From positions 1 to 8,882 of the forward strand of contig SXIZ01000009.1 in NCBI GenBank assembly GCA_005779525.1: a stretch of 8,882 bases of DNA. Reading direction: 5' to 3'. Shown here piece by piece: positions 6,936 through 8,882 of the stretch. Position numbers and translations under genes: made by a program. How positions within the stretch are numbered: position 1 is the stretch's first letter; every line of letters begins with the position of its first letter. A model generated the notes under the pieces. The model saw only the letters and a list, made by a program, of their open reading frames with translations. It searched no databases and was not told where the DNA came from. This DNA is from Methylococcaceae bacterium. GTDB lineage: Bacteria > Pseudomonadota > Gammaproteobacteria > Methylococcales > Methylomonadaceae.

Positions 6936-7883
6936 CTAACTTAGCATGTTATCCAAGGTCATCATAATAATAAAACCTCCCATTAATGAAAACGTCGCAA
7001 AACGTGAGCGTCCGTTAGCATGCGTTTCGGGGATAATTTCTTCACTGATTACAAACAGCATGGCTCCAGCGGCAAAGCCCATCGCAATCGGCAGAATCGG
7101 TTCAAAGACGGTGACCATAGTGATCCCCAGCAATCCACCGACGGGTTCGACTAAGCCTGTTAACGTGGCAATGCCAATCGCACGCCATTTACTATAGCCT
7201 AAACCGAGCAAGGGTAAGGCGACGGCTAGACCTTCGGGAATATTTTGTAAAGCGATAGCAATCGCCAATACGATGCCATTTTTTAATTCTCCAGATCCAA
7301 AGCTGACGCCCACAGACATGCCTTCAGGAAAATTGTGGATGGTGATGGCAATAATAAACAACCAGATTTTTTTTAAAGAATTTAACTGGGTATCGCTCAC
7401 AGAATCAAAATGCACATGGGGGAGCTGGCTGTCGGCGTAATGAAGAAAAATGGCGCCGATTATCATACCTATGGATACGATATAAATACCTTTACCAGGC
7501 CATAGGGCGTTGCCATAATCTAAGCCAGGAACCAGTAATGAAAAAGCGGTGGCGGCCAACATCACCCCGGCGGCGGCACCCAGCAAGCTATTAAAAACAT
7601 TGTTGGAAATGTTTTTGAAAAATAAGGTCGGTAGCGCACCAAAGCCAGTCGCCAATCCGGCTAAAATACTGGCGAGAAAACCAATTACAACGACTTTGCC
7701 AAACACTAAATACAATAATCCAAAAATGACCGCTTGCGAGAGCAAAAATATCCCGGCAAAACTTAACCATTTTTGCAGGGTAGGTAATGCCATTATTTTT
7801 TGATAAACAGCATGTTGCTGGATGGTATTTATGCACGTATTCGTTTGCTTTTGCACTTGATCAATAAGTGATTGAATATTCAT
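6936..7883 (-). CDS. ZIP/GufA-type divalent metal transporter
   Basis: A 315-residue inner-membrane protein of the ZIP family, which usually imports zinc and sometimes iron, manganese or other divalent ions. After a polar N-terminal stretch of about 35 residues there are about eight hydrophobic segments. The two signature helices that form the binuclear metal site are clear: HNFPEG (183-188, His183, Asn184, Glu187) and QNIPEG (213-218, Asn214, Glu217). A third helix carries SEEIIPETH (280-288). A histidine-bearing loop (149-161) precedes the first signature helix, as in many ZIP proteins. The stop is TAG. The start ATG has no clear Shine-Dalgarno; Met31 is a possible later start, but the upstream region fits a promoter for the longer form. 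The metal cannot be told from sequence. The gene is divergent from thrS. Confidence 0.92.
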   Translation of the reverse strand: MNIQSLIDQVQKQTNTCINTIQQHAVYQKIMALPTLQKWLSFAGIFLLSQAVIFGLLYLVFGKVVVIGFLASILAGLATGFGALPTLFFKNISNNVFNSLLGAAAGVMLAATAFSLLVPGLDYGNALWPGKGIYIVSIGMIIGAIFLHYADSQLPHVHFDSVSDTQLNSLKKIWLFIIAITIHNFPEGMSVGVSFGSGELKNGIVLAIAIALQNIPEGLAVALPLLGLGYSKWRAIGIATLTGLVEPVGGLLGITMVTVFEPILPIAMGFAAGAMLFVISEEIIPETHANGRSRFATFSLMGGFIIMMTLDNMLS

Positions 7884-7922
7884 GGTCGGCTCTGATTGTT
7901 ATTATTAGTTAAGAGATTCGCT

Positions 7923-7953
7923 ATTATAACCTTTAGTTTCTTAAGTTTTCTTA
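7923..7953 (-). promoter_or_regulatory. Probable promoter of the ZIP transporter with a tandem repeat upstream
   Basis: The minus strand has a perfect TATAAT at 7928-7923, 39 bp before the ATG. No good -35 box sits 16-18 bp upstream. In its place are two near-identical tandem units, TAAGAAAACT (7953-7944) and TAAGAAACT (7943-7935). A strong -10 with a poor -35 and a repeated motif in its place is the pattern of a promoter helped by an activator, but the protein is unknown. The GTTATAATA across the -10 resembles one half of a gammaproteobacterial Zur site; the other half is not evident. Confidence 0.45.
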
Positions 7954-8006
7954 GATTAACTTGCTGGTACAATTTAGAACGGCGATATTGTGAAAAGCAT
8001 AAAGAA

Positions 8007-8034
8007 TTGATTTGCTATTACATAGGCTTATACT
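8007..8034 (+). promoter_or_regulatory. Probable sigma-70 promoter of thrS
   Basis: TTGATT at 8007-8012 (4 of 6 to the -35 consensus) and TATACT at 8029-8034 (5 of 6 to the -10 consensus) are separated by 16 bp. Transcription would start near 8041 and give a leader of about 97 nt before the thrS ATG. It is the best -10/-35 pair in the divergent region. Confidence 0.55.
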
Positions 8035-8088
8035 GTATTATTCACTGTTTTAGTCTGATTTGTACGAACTGATTCAGCCGATGGTCAT

Positions 8089-8117
8089 ACCACGCAGTTT
8101 AGTGGTTTTATTAAACT
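8089..8117 (+). promoter_or_regulatory. Candidate H-type pseudoknot in the thrS leader
   Basis: Two stems interlock. Stem 1 is ACCAC (8089-8093) with GTGGT (8102-8106). Stem 2 is AGTTTA (8096-8101) with TAAACT (8112-8117). The 5' arm of stem 2 lies in the loop of stem 1, leaving loops of 2, 0 and 5 nt, which are lengths that suit a classical H-type pseudoknot. The structure ends 20 nt before the thrS start codon, so it could touch ribosome binding. Short stems like these can arise by chance, and the two hairpins may instead be alternatives. Confidence 0.35.
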
Positions 8118-8137
8118 TTGATCGCATTTGTTAAGAC

Positions 8138-8882
8138 ATGCCTGTAATTACCCTGCCAGATGGAACTTTAAAACAATTTGAACAAGCGGTTAGCGTCATG
8201 GATGTCGCGCGCTCAATTGGAACGGGCTTAGCCAAAGCAACGTTGGCGGGTCGAGTCAATGGAAAGCTGGTTGATAGCAGTACACTGATCGACGCTGATG
8301 CACAATTACAAATTGTTACGGTTAAAGATGCTGAAGCTTTAGATTTGGTGCGTCATTCCACTGCGCATTTGCTGGCGCAAGCAGTTAAAACCTTATTTCC
8401 TAGTGCGCAAGTCACCATTGGTCCAGTCATTGAAAATGGTTTTTACTATGATTTTGCATATGAGCGCGCATTTACGCCTGAAGATTTAATTGCTATTGAG
8501 CAAAAAATGGCGGAATTAGTAGCAGCCAATTTGCCTATTAGCCGTTCAGTGCTTTCGCGCGATGCCGCAGTCACGTATTTCACCGATCTTGGGGAAGCCT
8601 ACAAAGCTGAAATTATTGCTTCAATTCCTGCTAACGAAGATTTATCACTGTATACCCAAGGTGAATTTACCGACTTGTGTCGTGGACCGCATGTCCCTAG
8701 CACGGCAAATTTGGGGGTATTCAAGCTCATGAAAATCGCAGGCGCCTATTGGCGTGGCAACTCAGATAATGAGATGTTGCAGCGCATCTATGGGACGGCT
8801 TGGTGTGATAAAAAAGACTTAAAAGATTATTTATTTAGATTAGAAGAAGCCGAAAAACGGGATCACCGTAAATTAGGCAAGG
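8138..8882 (+). CDS. thrS: Threonyl-tRNA synthetase, N-terminal 248 residues (cut by window end)
   Basis: The class II enzyme that charges tRNA-Thr with threonine and clears mischarged Ser-tRNA-Thr. The visible part starts MPVITLPDGT and holds the TGS domain (about 1-62) and the editing domain. The editing-site residues are present: His73 and His77 in HSTAH, and Cys181 and His185 in CRGPH. The sequence ends at about residue 248, just where the catalytic core should begin, so the class II motifs 1-3 lie outside the window. E. coli ThrS is 642 residues long. ATG at 8138 gives the family N-terminus; no strong Shine-Dalgarno precedes it. In gammaproteobacteria thrS is commonly followed by infC, rpmI and rplT; that is not visible here. 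Confidence 0.97.
   Translation, partial: MPVITLPDGTLKQFEQAVSVMDVARSIGTGLAKATLAGRVNGKLVDSSTLIDADAQLQIVTVKDAEALDLVRHSTAHLLAQAVKTLFPSAQVTIGPVIENGFYYDFAYERAFTPEDLIAIEQKMAELVAANLPISRSVLSRDAAVTYFTDLGEAYKAEIIASIPANEDLSLYTQGEFTDLCRGPHVPSTANLGVFKLMKIAGAYWRGNSDNEMLQRIYGTAWCDKKDLKDYLFRLEEAEKRDHRKLGK

Overview
The window looks like ordinary chromosomal DNA from a gammaproteobacterium of moderate to low GC. The evidence is the protein sequences of RadA and ThrS and a large MASE1-type hybrid sensor kinase. The lineage cannot be fixed from this sequence; a Legionella/Coxiella-like or methylotroph-like gammaproteobacterium is a guess. Five protein genes can be supported: four on the minus strand, and thrS on the plus strand running off the right edge.

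Layout, left to right. Positions 1-83 hold the right part of a dispersed repeat cut by the window edge. Positions 81-4007 (minus) encode a 1308-residue hybrid histidine kinase (MASE1, CHASE, two PAS, HisKA, HATPase, REC, Hpt). Positions 4008 to about 4454 are AT-rich intergenic DNA with no recognisable gene. From about 4455 to 4673 lies a GC-rich, dyad-rich element whose last 83 bases are a 90% identical, indel-free copy of positions 1-83. Positions 4671-6047 (minus) are radA. Positions 6082-6729 (minus) are a UPF0016/TMEM165/GDT1-family membrane protein, probably a manganese exporter, 34 bp upstream of radA and probably cotranscribed with it. Positions 6936-7883 (minus) are a ZIP/GufA-type metal transporter. 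Positions 7884-8137 are a divergent promoter region, and 8138-8882 hold the first 248 codons of thrS.

The genes do not form one pathway. Two cation transporters (ZIP, usually zinc or other divalent ions; UPF0016, usually Mn2+) lie beside the recombination factor RadA, which binds zinc through its own finger. The sensor kinase has no adjacent response regulator, and its ligand is unknown.

The two most unusual signals are non-coding. First, both repeat copies end exactly on the TAA stop codon of a minus-strand gene and place hairpins plus a T-run just downstream of it, like a mobile or spreading terminator element. Second, two hairpins in the thrS leader interlock with the geometry of an H-type pseudoknot about 20 nt before the start codon. 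I saw no CRISPR array, tRNA, rRNA, intact transposase, phage gene or obvious defence or biosynthetic system.
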